Made by a program: the position numbers and the translations under genes. The notes under the pieces were generated by a model. That model did no database searches and was not told where the DNA came from. It saw only the letters and a program-made list of their open reading frames with translations. Positions 34,345-45,012 of a stretch of DNA of 64,000 nucleotides are shown piece after piece. Positions within the stretch are counted from its first letter, which is position 1, and the number at the start of each line of letters is the position of its first letter. The stretch is from contig NC_018396.1 of assembly GCF_000208865.1 (NCBI RefSeq), positions 5,574,514 through 5,638,513 of the forward strand. Reading direction: 5' to 3'. Origin of the DNA: Neospora caninum Liverpool (taxonomy: Eukaryota > Apicomplexa > Conoidasida > Eucoccidiorida > Sarcocystidae).

Positions 34345-37018
34345 CCGAAGTTGAAACGCACGTGTGTGGGAGCGCGGCTGCGATGTGGAACCACGTTTTT
34401 CCCCGTCGCAGTTTTGCGTGATTCACTGGCTTCTCGCTGTTCTCCTTTTTTTGCGGACATGCTTGCATGCATTCACATGCATTCGTATCTATCCATGCAT
34501 TGCTCCCGTCATCTTCGTTTCCTCTCGCCGGTGGTGGGACCGGAGGGAAGAGCGATCAACGTTCGTGTGGATTCCGCCCCAGAAGAACGGGCGAGGTGCC
34601 GAGACTGGACGTCGGTACAGAGGGAGAGGCGCATGCACGGGCAGCAGAGCCCTGCTACACTCTAGGAGGCTGTACCGCGAGCGCACCTTTTCGCCTCAGC
34701 TTCTCCGACTTCGAGCTGTCGCCAGATCGCTCACTTCGCCTCGAGGCCGGCAAAAAACCTGCCGACTGCCCCGTGAGGCGACGATGTCTGCATGGATGTA
34801 TCAGCGCTTCTCACCAGTGTTCCCGCCGCTGGTGTGTGTGTGTCCCCTAGATGGTATTCTGGAAGCGAAAAGTGTGTCACTGGCAGCAAATGCACCAATG
34901 TTTCTTCCTGTGTGGCAGCCGAGGATGCGGTCCACAGGACACTACCGGACGTGCAGGGTTTTTCCCGGTTTTTGTGTCACGCTTGAGATCGTGTGGCTCC
35001 AGCTTTTTGAGCTGTCGATGCGAATCCGCCGCATTCTGTTTGTGTGGAAAGGTGTGAACTGGCACAGTGAAGGGGAAGTTGTAGCGTACGCGTGCGTTCA
35101 CGCGTTCGAGAGACTCGAGAATTCCACAGTGCAAAGTCCACTGTTTCTCGCATAATGGGAGAGTTTCGCTGTCCTGGTCGTGCAGGATCGGTTCTGAGCG
35201 AGGGTTTTTTCTCGCTTCGCGCGGCCGCAGTCCTGCGCGACAGGAACCATGCTCCTGAGAACGTTTCGTGCTTTGCCGGTGCACACTGGAGAAGGCTGCC
35301 GAAGGAGGGCTGCGCGTTTTTCTTTGTGAACAGATGCCGTGAAAACAGGTCCGTACACAGGACGAACAAGCACGGTTCCGGGGTGACTCCTTGCGCCGGT
35401 CAGTTCAGACGGCGTACGCGGACGCTCGGTCTCGCATGCCTGTGGGGGTAACGACGCGTCTGTGACGCGGAGCCTCCAAGCCCCTGCAGGAAAGAAATAC
35501 TCAGACGCCAGTGATCTCTTTTGAGAGCGCGCCTTGTGGAGACGCGGGAATACCGTTGCTGGCGCATGGCCGCACCATTTCGGCGAGGCCACGTAGGCGG
35601 TACCACGAGAAAACCGAAAGGCCGACACAGGGACGTCTCTGCACGCTGCGTCGTCCCGTTTCTGGTGGAGGGCCCTCTCGTACCTGACGGGTCGGCGCAA
35701 CCAAGACGGCTCTCGCGTTGTTCTTGCAGACGGAAAAAACGAGCCGATTTGCGTGACTTGGCTGCAGCAGGCCTTCTGCACGTATACCCCTGCTGCTCTG
35801 AGTCACCGTGGCCTTTCTTTCAGGCAAAAAGAACTCGGAAAGCTGTCCAAAGTCGGCAGAGTACACGGCAGCCTCCACGCGGCACGGAAACTTTCAGACT
35901 AGAGCTCCCCCGCCGGCTGACGTATCTTAAACCCCGGATGTCCTGATCTGAGCGGAGAGAGAGGCGCAAATCTGCGTGTGATGGAGCGTGCAACGTTCCT
36001 GCCTTTCTTTCTCCGAGGACGCCTGGTCGACCGGTGCTCCCGTGGGTTCACGGGCTACGAACAAAGCTGTGCAAATTCTCTGGGAGATCCTACATACCGA
36101 CGGCGCCTGTAGCATTCGCGCTGGCTCCACTAAGCGCGCGCACAACGCAGAGAGCCTCTTCATGTCGACTGCCTCTGTGGAATGGTTCCGTTGTTTCCAG
36201 TTGCTATGGAAACCACTCAGCGTTCGGCCGAGAGGGATTCCGAATGCTTTCGAGGTCACTTTTAGCTCAGAATCGATCACGATCTACACGGCTTCGGACG
36301 GGTTCGCTCTTATTCACAACTGCGAGGGACCGAGAACGCAGAGACGCCCACGTGCCTCCTTACTCGGTGTTTGCACTGCATCTGCGAGTAGTCCCCGAGA
36401 GTGCATTCTTGCTGCGTAAGGGTGGCGTCGGGTGAGTTTACCCGCGAAGTTCGCTCTACAACCCGTAACCGAGTACCACCGCAGATGCACACATGGCCAT
36501 ACTTCATCCGGGTTTGCGTGGCTTAGCGCTTGGCATGCCACACACCGTCATCTCTCGCTTCCTGCGGGAGTCCTGGCGAACGGTTGCCTGACAAAGCAGG
36601 AAAAGCGATGAGGAAGGTTCCGCGGACTCCCCGCGGTGAACATTTCTTCTCAGACGCCACACATTCGCTGCGTATCTAGAGGCGCTGTCAGATTCGTTCA
36701 CTCGCGAGCATACTTTTGCCTCGAATGACTTGCGCCTGACGAACCCTGCAGCTCTTGGGGAAGTTCCCATTGGGCGTGCCTGAGTTCATGCAAAAAGCAC
36801 GAAAAACGTGGAGCAAACTGCCGAGATGCCGTGGAGCCCAAGGACAGAGGAGGGTGCCGGAGGCGACGGGCCGAGAAGTAGACACACAGCGGGAAGAAAT
36901 CTGCCTTCCGACGACAGGAAACCGGTGTCTTTAATCCCCAGATGCAACGAAAAAGCAAACAGGCATCCACAAATGTACCAGGAAAGAGGGGAAAACGCGG
37001 CGACGCTAACTCCCTCTG

Positions 37019-37038
37019 AGTGTGTGTGTGTGTGTGTG
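37019..37038. repeat. GT dinucleotide tract
   Basis: A short GT repeat lies in the gene-free interval about 1 kb 5' of YIP1. No gene association is visible. Confidence 0.8.
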
Positions 37039-38077
37039 CTGAGCGAGGCGGCTTTTAGCGCCGCAGGAGAGAGGAGGAATCCCGAGTCTCCGTAGCGGTG
37101 ATAGCGGTGACCTTCTCGTTCCAGTTTGCCTGTTTGCCTCCTTTCTTCTAGCGTTTCTGCTTCTTATTATCTCTTCCTCTTTCCAAGTCCTCCTCACTCG
37201 GCACTTCTTCTCGCTCTCTCCGACAAAGAAAGCGGAAAAAACCGCCGATTTCCACGACTGGCGCCGGCCATCCCCGGACGGAGCAGCGCACGCGCGCCAG
37301 GTCACTTTTAAAACGGAACTTCGTAGACGGAACCGCGCCCCTCTGCTCTGCATAGAGAGATCGCATGAAACAAAACAGGATTTCTCTAGAACGTTCGTCT
37401 CTCTGCGTCTTTCCGCGCTGTCGCGAAACCGACCCCATCAGCCTCTCTTTCTGTGTCTTGCGTACGCCTTTTTTTGCGCGCGGGATTCTCCGGGTTTCTC
37501 CGTCCCTTGTTGTCTTTCTTTCCGTTCTCTTCGTGTCTTGGAGAAGCTGCGCACTTTCCTTTTCCTTCTCGGATTTCTACGGACGCTTCCGTCTCTCCTC
37601 TCCTGAACCCCAGCGACGGGACACGCGTGGTGCGGCAGCGCCTCTGGTCTCCCGTGTCCGTTTTCCCATCTCTGTTTACGCACTTTTGTCGCTCGCTTTT
37701 GTCACTCGCCTCCTCGCAAAGCTCACCGTTTGTTGCTTCTTCGTCCCGTTCTTCGGTGAAACACGGAGAGGAAATCTCGCGACACGCGAGGTAGAAACAG
37801 GCAGACACAAGCGGGAGGGGGAGCCTTCGCCGTGTTCGTTTTTCCACTTCATTTTCTCTCCTCTTTCCCAGCGTTTGCCTCCCTCTCCGTTTTCAGCGTT
37901 GTGTGCTTCTGGCCCCATTTCCCCCCTCCTTGCGTCTGCGCTCCCTCCTTCTGCCTCTCCGCCCTCGACAGTTCTGCGACTGATCCGTGTTTCCTGCGAT
38001 TTCGCTCGCTGGTTTCACGCTCTTCCCAGTGTTTCCTGACCCGTGGTTCCTGCGCTTTCCCCGCTCTCTCCCTCGCC

Positions 38078-41000
38078 ATGGATCCGGCTGCGTCCTGGAA
38101 TCGAACTCCTGGGGTTCCTGTTCCTGGCAACGCGTCGCAGGCTCGCGAGGGAAATGTGCAGACAGTTCCTTCAGTCCCCTCGGGGAATCCTGCTGTCTCG
38201 ACACCGCCAGCGATGCAGAGGAACGGGGCGTTTCCTTCCTCTGTAGTGAAGCGCGAGACACGCCCTCCCGCGGTTTCTTCTTTTCAAGGCTCTCCAGACC
38301 AGGCAAAGCCAGGCGAGCAGCCCTGGTTTGCCAGGCCCGCAAACAACCAGTTTTCAGCGCAGCACTCTTCTTCAACCTCTTCTTATCCTCCTTCCTCGTA
38401 CCCTCCCTCTTCTTATCCCCCCCCTTCTTATCCTCCTTCCTCGTATCCTCCCTCTTCTTATCCTCCTTCCTCGTATCCAGCCTCCTCTGCGGCGAACAGA
38501 AGCACACCGGGGCAAGCGGCAGAGGCGGCCGTGCAAAGAGCAGAGGAAACGCATGCAGGAAAGAGCCTGAAAGAGCACCAAGAGTTCCTTCTGCAGAAAC
38601 AGTTGCAGGCTGAGAGACAGAGAGAAACTGGCGAGAAAGAGCGAGGTTTTGGTGCCACACAACCGCCAACGATCCAGGAGGGATGGCGAGAAAAGCCCAG
38701 CGGACCCCCAGGACTCAGTTTCTACACACAAAGCGCGCAGGGACAGGTGAGAAGGAATCTCGTGTGAAAAGCGATATAGCTCTCTCTCTTCCGAAGGACA
38801 TGCGGCCCACCGAGGACGCACAGAGAGAGACCACTGAAGAGGCGAGTGAAAGAAGAGAATACCAAGCAGTAGAGAAAGTGGTGACTCCAGTTCTAACAGA
38901 AGAAACGCCTCCCCATACAACTCCGATACAGACGAACTTGTATGCATGTGCGTGCTTATATCTATCTATTCATCCATGACTGTACATATATATGTGTGTA
39001 TATGTATACAAAGAGAGATAGAGATGCATGCGTTTTTGCGTGTGCATCTCCATATACATACATGTCTGTACATTTAACAAATAATTAATGGATAGAGGCG
39101 GAGTGGCATTCGAGGGGGAGGTAGAGCTGGAAGTAGAAAGTTGATATCTGTCTGCAGGATGGGACAACTCAGTGTATTTCTACGTGTCCCAAAGTAGGCA
39201 TGTGTGTGCGGCACGCTGCTGTTTCTAATATCTGTATATATATATATATATATATATATCGAGAAGACGGCTTTGCTTTGGTGGGTGCGCAGCGAGTCCG
39301 GTTTGTTAATCTGTGTGTGTGTGTGTGTGTGTGTATGGCAGCATCCACATCGACCAGGCCTCGCTCCGCCAGACGGCGCGTCTGGATCGCATGCAGGTGC
39401 TTTCCCGCATCCGGTGGCGGTGCCGGGGCCTGCCTTTGTCCCCTCTCACGGCTCGGCGCCTTCGGCTGCTGTCTCCTCGCTCTCTTCTCTCGGTCTGAGT
39501 GGCTGCATGACTGGCAGCCCCGACGCGCGAGAGCCTCCGAGCTTCCTTGGCCGCCTCTTCTCTTTCGGCTCCAGTTCGAGCGGAGCCCGGGAGCAGCGCG
39601 TGCAGCTGCAGACAGGCTGTTCAGCCGGGACGGAGAGAGACGGGAGCGACGAAATCGGCGACGAGCCGCCTCTCCTGGAAGGTGCGACTCGGGATGAGAG
39701 TCTAAACGCATCTGAGAAGGGGAAACAGAAACGAGAAACTCGCGAAACGAAGGAATCGTAGGGCCTCGTGGCGCACGGGGACAGATACACCTGGCACGAA
39801 AAGGAGAAAGGCACCGAGCGATAGGCGCGTTCCCTCTCGTCTCTCGCATCCCAGCGTATGTGCAGGCGTTTTCGTTTTCTTCCTGGAATATCGCCACTTC
39901 GTGGCTTCACGACTGCATATTCTCTGTGTTTTTGTCGCTTTGCAGAACTGGGGATTCACCCCGACGAGGTCGTCCAGCGATTTAAATCCGTCGTTTTCTT
40001 CTACAAGTGAGCTCGGAAGGCCTCGCCCTTTTCCTTTTTGCGCCTCCTCTTTCCCTTCCCGTCTCTTTCGTCGCTTCCCTCATCTTTTCCCCTTTTTTGC
40101 ATGGCACCTGTTCCGCGAACAAACACCGGATTTCTGCCCGTCTTTCCTCGTCTCTTGGCCGGCCTCATCTCTCTGCTGCTGGTCCCTCATCTATTGTTCT
40201 TCGTTACACTCCCGCGCGCCTCGCCGCTTCCGTGCGCTCTCGCTTCTTTCGTCTTCTTCCCGCTCTCTGTCTCGCCTCTCGAGGGCCCGGCGCGTCTGTC
40301 TCTCTGCATTTCCTTTTTCGTTTCCCTCTTCGTTGGCGCCTCGTGTGTGTCTCCTCTCTCCCCCCGGCAGAGTCGAGCACGACCTCCTCGTCCACTCCGA
40401 CATGTGCGGACCCCTCGTCGTCGCCGTGACTCTCGCGTTTCTTCTTCTTATGGTGAGAGAAGTTCACAGATCGCGCGTCTTTGAATCAAGGAGCTGAGAA
40501 TCGCATGCAGAGTTTCCCACGCTACGCGGGGTTGCGTGCGCGAAGAAAGAAAGCGGTGCTGCTCTCCCTTGCTCTTCTGTAAAGAGAACCAAAAGGAAAC
40601 AGGGAGAGAGAAAGAGGGGGAGGAGAGAAATATGTGGGGGGTTCGCTTCTCGCGCGGTTTCGGGTGTCCTGAGTGCAGCATGAAGACGCTTCCACTCTCC
40701 ATGCGTTTTTTCCAGTCAGGAAAAGCTTCCTTTAGCCACATTTACGGCCTCTCGATCGTCGGCAGCTTATGCACTTACGTGCTCCTCAACCTCATGAGTC
40801 CCGTAAGAGATAATTCGTGAGGGAAGTGCGATGGGGGGGGGGGGGGGGGAGTTCTCTTGGCTCTCGCTGTCGTCTCTTCCTTCTTCTCTCTCTCGCTTTT
40901 CTGTCTCTTCTTGCGGGGTTTTGGCGCTTTCTGCGCGCTTCATCGCCACCCTTTCCGTTCCCGTCGGGCTCTTCGCGCTCTTTTCAAATCTGCTTCGCGC

Positions 41001-41604
41001 TCTCCTCCCCTGGCTCTCCTCAGAATGAAGGGATCGACCTCTACAGCACCATCAGCATTCTCGGCTACAGCCTCCTACCCGTCGTCTTGTTTGCCCTCGC
41101 CTCCATCTTCATCTCCCTCAAAACGTCCGTCGGTCTCATATTCTCCGTCTTGTGCGTCCTCTGGTGCACAGCCACTGCCTCAAGATTCTTCGAATCCGTA
41201 AGTCCTTCCTCACCCTTCCTCGGTTTTTCATATATATATATATATATACATACATACATACATACATACATACGTGTCCATACATACATACATACATATA
41301 AATATAAACGCAGCTATATATATATATATATATATATGTACATGTATGTGTACATTTATTTATGGACATGTGTGTGTCTAGTGTGTGTATGTGGGGTGAG
41401 CATTGTAGTTCTGGTGAATCTACACGTTTTTTTCGGTGTAATCTCCCAAACTCTATCTATGTATTCATGCGGCGAGGACATGTGGGGCAGAGATTTTGGT
41501 TTTTCCCGTGCATGCAGGCTCTCCACATGCACGACCAGAGGTTCCTGGTGGCGTATCCTATATCTCTCTTCTACGCCTCCTTTGTGGTTATCGCTGTACT
41601 CTGA
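38078..41604 (+). CDS. YIP1: YIP1/YIPF5 family ER-Golgi membrane protein
   Basis: Exons 38078-38746, 39160-39195 (36 nt, least certain), 39342-39681, 39946-40006, 40371-40452, 40716-40802, 41024-41197 and 41518-41604 join in frame, giving 511 aa, or 499 aa without the small exon. The C-terminal half is diagnostic. EPPLLEELGIHPDEV leads into the Yip1 domain with about five membrane helices: LVVAVTLAFLLLM, HIYGLSIVGSLCTYVLL, ISILGYSLLPVVLFALA, VGLIFSVLCVLWC and VAYPISLFYASFVVIAVL. Yip1/YIPF5 proteins bind Rab GTPases with Yif1 and act in ER-to-Golgi COPII vesicle traffic. The N-terminal 320 residues are cytosolic, disordered and far longer than in yeast or human. They contain SSYPP-type repeats at about residues 103-138 and a Gln/Glu-rich helix. 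The short C-terminal end after the last helix fits the family. Confidence 0.92.
38385..38490 (+). repeat. In-frame SSYPP repeat tract in YIP1 exon 1
   Basis: Repeats of about 15 bases encode seven tandem pentapeptides of SSYPP type, one variant being PSYPP and the last SSYPA. The DNA alternates TCCTCG and TCTTCT in the serine codons. The tract lies in the disordered N-terminal region. Confidence 0.9.
39235..39260. repeat. TA microsatellite in a YIP1 intron
   Basis: A run of about 12 TA units lies between the small exon and exon 3. A GT tract at 39312-39334 follows and abuts the acceptor at 39341. Confidence 0.85.
40833..40849 (+). repeat. Run of 17 G in a YIP1 intron
   Basis: Seventeen consecutive G start 31 bases after the donor at 40802. 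It could form a G-rich structure in the transcript. Homopolymers of this length are also prone to sequencing length error. Confidence 0.9.
41228..41340. repeat. Compound TA / CATA microsatellite in a YIP1 intron
   Basis: A TA run, then about six CATA units, a short spacer, another four CATA units, then a second TA run of about ten units. All lie within the intron 41198-41517. Confidence 0.9.
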
Positions 41605-42550
41605 GTCTCGGCGCAGCCTGTATGAGACAGTTCCAGCGCCTCCTCACTGAAAAGGAAGAGGAACGTCAACGCCCAGAGGATCGCATGATCCGGAGGAAAA
41701 GGACGGTGTTCCTCCGTCATCTTCGGCGTGAAGTGAAGAACACGGGTGTGATGGAGCACGCATGCGGGCTTGCGTGTTTCTGGGACCTCAGTCGTTTCTT
41801 GCCTCTTTGGTCTGCTTTGTTTGTCCTCTTCCTCCATCTCTCTTTCCGTCTCTTCCTTCCTTTATCGTTCTCTCTTCCTCTCGTCCTCTTCCGCTCACTC
41901 TTACTGTTCTTCTCTTTCTCTGCCTGCTTTCTCCTCTCTTGTCCCTTCTCGTTGCTTCTCGATCTCTTCTCCGGTGTCTCGCTGTCTCCTTTTTGTCTTT
42001 CTTCTCGCCTTCCTCGACTCCACGCCCGCGCGGGAGTCGGACCAGCAGCTGGGGCGGTCGAGACTTGTGAATTGCATCTTGCGTTCCACAGACGCAAACG
42101 TTTTGGGAAAAGAGCGATAAGCTCGTGGGTCTTTCCTGGTCGTTTTTGCTGGAAATGAAAGAGACTCGGCGACAGAGAGCAACTTGCCTCTCCAGCAGGT
42201 ATGCCGGTGCTCCCGTCTCGTACATGCCGCCTGCCGAGCCTCCTTTTTATGGCTCTTCTTCTCCTTTCCTTTTTATTGCTTTTTCGTTATCTCTCCCGGT
42301 TTAGCGTTTTCTTTTATGGAAGCTGTTTTTCGAACTTCGAAAACGTTTTCCGGATGAGAAGACAACCGCGACGGCGGAGGGATTCTCTGCACACACACTG
42401 TCTTCTAGGTGTGCACGGCGACGACTCCTCAGTGCGGAATCACTTTTGTCTAGCGGTGAACGTTTTTTAGAAAAGGTCTTTACAAAAAGGGGCACCCGAG
42501 AGCGGCCCGCTCAGCATCTCTTGCGCCAGACCCGCTCTTGACTATTCTTT

Positions 42551-42640
42551 TAGAGAAACAGGAACTTTTTTAGAGAAACCGGAACTTTTTTAGAGGAACA
42601 GGAACTTTTTTAGAGAAACAGGAACTCTTTTAGAGGAACA
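42551..42640 (+). repeat. 20-bp tandem repeat, 4.5 copies
   Basis: The unit TAGAGAAACAGGAACTTTTT starts at 42551, 42571, 42591 and 42611, with a half copy from 42631. Copies differ by one or two bases. No coding frame is implied. Confidence 0.95.
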
Positions 42641-43135
42641 GACAGATGAGGCTGAATCAGGGCGCAGAGCGAGGCTCGAAAAATCAACTTCCACGCGGGC
42701 GAGACCGTGCGGGAAGCCGTTGTGAACTGTGCGAGGAGCCCAAACGACTTGTGATGACATCAGACGTTCTTCCGAGACTCACAGCGCTCGTGGCAAGCAA
42801 AGGGGAAAGAGTGCTAGAGCCACCACCACAAAGTGCTAGAGAGAACAACACAAGCAGAGTGTTAAACGGACACAGAGTGTTAGATGAAAGAAAAGGAAAG
42901 AGAGCGGAAGAGTTGGTCTCAGGGCGCACAGCGAATGCGGAGTGCATGAGGAAGAACGAAAGATGAAGTGAGAGGAGAGGGGGGCGAGAAGAAAAGATGC
43001 ACCAAACTTGGGAGATCTTTCAGGAAGTCTGCGGGTTCTGCGTCCCTTCTGTGCTGCATTCTAAACCGGACGATCTACACTTTTCTGTCCATGTTTTTTT
43101 GGCGTCCACATTTCTTGTCTTAGTAGTTCATGTGA

Positions 43136-43325
43136 GAGGATGAGAAATGCGCGAGACCCCGCCTATCAGAAGCCGCAGGAAAAGAGGAGAGAGCGGCAAA
43201 CAGGATACTTTAGTGGGGATAGACGACGGAAACGCGTGGAAAGAAAATAAACCCGGAGGAAGGGGAACAAACCGAGTACGGCAGAAGAACGAGGATGAGA
43301 GATGCGAGAGGCCCCACCTATCAGA
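43136..43325 (+). repeat. Direct repeat pair of about 35 bases
   Basis: 43136-43170 and 43291-43325 share GAGGATGAGA, ATGCG and CCTATCAGA with about five differences, 155 bases apart. They lie in purine-rich non-coding DNA. Confidence 0.8.
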
Positions 43326-43556
43326 CTCTTTTGCCTCATTGTAAAAGAGACAGGAGCGTCTGTGTCGTGCTGGACTCTCTGCGCGTCGTCCGGGAGCTAA
43401 CCGGAGAAGTCTAGGCCATCTAGTGCCTTTCGCCTTCCTCGTCCTCTCTCCTCTCGCGTCCCGACGTCGCCCTTCTTTGCTTTTCTCTTCTTGTCTTCCT
43501 CGTTCGCTTTGCCTCCTCTCTCTCCTTCTCTGCTTCTTTCGCCCGAGTGAATAGAT

Positions 43557-43640
43557 GTATACATATATATATGTATATGTATATTTGTATATGTATATTA
43601 GTATATATATATGTATATATTTATATGTATATAATGCATC
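43557..43640. repeat. AT-rich microsatellite
   Basis: Mixed ATGTAT and TA units, with a further TA and TATG tract at 43727-43767. Confidence 0.85.
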
Positions 43641-44686
43641 TTTACACACGATGCCAATCTTTGCACTCACTTGCCAAATTGCACCTATCCCGTATCTTCG
43701 GCGTATATAGAAAACTGTCTGCACCATAAATATATATATATATATATATGTATATGTATATGTATACATGTATCACACAAAATATATCACTCACACCGAG
43801 TTTCGGCTGTCTTGCGACGCGTCGATTTTGTGCCCGCTGCTGTGTCCCGTGCAAGGCGCATTTGAACAAGTGCATGCACTCGGAAAATCGCATCTCCCGC
43901 GGTGGTCCGTTCGGTTGCTGGGCTAGCCGACTCGTTGCACGACGGCTGCGAGGCGGGAGAAGACAGGAGTCGTGGAGGACGCAGGAGGGAGGGGGGATTC
44001 GAGAACCGATGAAGAAGGTAAGAAAGCAAACGAGGAGAGGCAAAAGAGCGATGAGAAGATCAACATCACCCACAGCCGGCAGAGAGCGCATCTTTTTTTT
44101 CGACCACGCCGACACACATGTGTGGCCGTGCTCGTGTGTGCTTTCTTCTTTGCATTTTCATCTCTCCGCGACCTTTTCTGTAAATCGCATGCTTCGTCGC
44201 TTGCCTCCTCGTTTTTTTCTCTCCTTCGCACTGGTGCTTCCTCCCTCTCAGGCGACAAGCTCTGCAGAGTCGCTGCGTGTCCTGGGCTGCGGCGGTGCCT
44301 GGTCCGGCTTCCTCATCAAAAAATTTCTTCTCTTCTCTTTTCGCGGCGAAGACACGCATGCACCATTGGCTCCCTTTGCTCGACCAGGACAACGGACCTC
44401 TCCACTCTTCGCGCAGAGACCACGCAAACGGCCGCTGGAACCCCGCACGAGAACGTAGCGAGGAGTCGACATGACTTTCTCAACGCCTTGCAAAACACGT
44501 CGACGTCTCTCACCTCTTTCCCTCTGATTTCTCTCTTATTTCTCGCCGCTCTCTTCTTTTCTCATCTCTCCTCTCTCTCCTCTTTCCTCACCTTTTTTTT
44601 CGGTCTCTGTGTACTGTGCTGCTCCTCGCTTCATCTCGCTTTCTCCGTTGCTGCGGCTTTTGTTTGCCGCTCTCTCTTCGACTCTT

Positions 44687-44763
44687 CGTCTGTCTTTGTC
44701 TTCTCACCAGTTCGTTCGTCTGTCATTGTCTTCTCACCGGCTCGTTCGTCTGTCATTGTCTTC
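44687..44763 (+). repeat. 30-bp tandem repeat, about 2.5 copies
   Basis: The unit opens CGTCTGTCATTGTCTTCTCA and repeats at 44687, 44717 and 44747 (last partial). It lies in the pyrimidine-rich flank about 250 bases before the UVRAG-like start. Confidence 0.9.
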
Positions 44764-44952
44764 TTTTCTTCGTCCTCTCCTGTTTCGTCACCCTTTTCTT
44801 CACTCTGTTTCGTGGCCGAGCGCAGGGATGAGAGGAGAAAGGGTGACCGGAGCGCGCCAGGCTCCACATCGCCTGCGAGAGCGAGACTCTCTCTCCTCCG
44901 TGCTCGTCCCGCTTAGGCGCTGGGCAAACCCTCTTGCTCAAATAAATGCTTA

Positions 44953-44984
44953 TTTGCATGCGTAAAAGCGCTTTACATGCAAAA
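44953..44984. repeat. Interrupted palindrome at the 5' edge of the UVRAG-like gene
   Basis: TTTGCATG CG TAAA on the left mirrors TTTACATGCAAAA on the right around AGCGCT, with a 2-base bulge. It covers the possible upstream ATG at 44977, which supports the next in-frame ATG at 45013 as the true start. Confidence 0.75.
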
Positions 44985-45012
44985 CAAGACTCATTTCCGT
45001 GACCCTCTCGCA

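Larger units (their letters stand above)
32796..38077. other. Long gene-free interval between NEMF and YIP1
   Basis: No exon here shows a recognisable domain, and open frames on both strands (for example 33700-34665 plus, 35098-35781 minus, 35988-36419 plus) lack supporting motifs and phase-consistent partners. The interval contains a 20-bp perfect palindrome (33392-33411) and a 13-bp perfect hairpin (34308-34344). The pyrimidine-rich last 900 bases probably hold the YIP1 5' UTR. A non-coding RNA cannot be excluded. Confidence 0.5.
41605..45012. other. Intergenic interval between YIP1 and the UVRAG-like gene
   Basis: No convincing gene. The 314-aa frame at 43972-44916 and the 236-aa frame at 43748-44458 are pyrimidine-driven and lack motifs. 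The interval is rich in simple and tandem repeats, listed separately, and ends with the 5' flank of the gene at 45013. Confidence 0.5.

Noticed and set aside
33700..34665. 321-aa plus open frame between NEMF and YIP1
   Set aside because: Its composition (Cys, His and Arg runs) and lack of motifs or splice partners suggest a chance frame; it also spans a perfect hairpin.
43972..44916. 314-aa plus open frame before the UVRAG-like gene
   Set aside because: It is driven by pyrimidine-rich repeats, including the 30-bp tandem repeat, and has no recognisable domain.
44977..45012. ATG at 44977 as the start of the UVRAG-like protein
   Set aside because: It has T at -3 and lies inside a palindrome; the ATG at 45013 has a better context.
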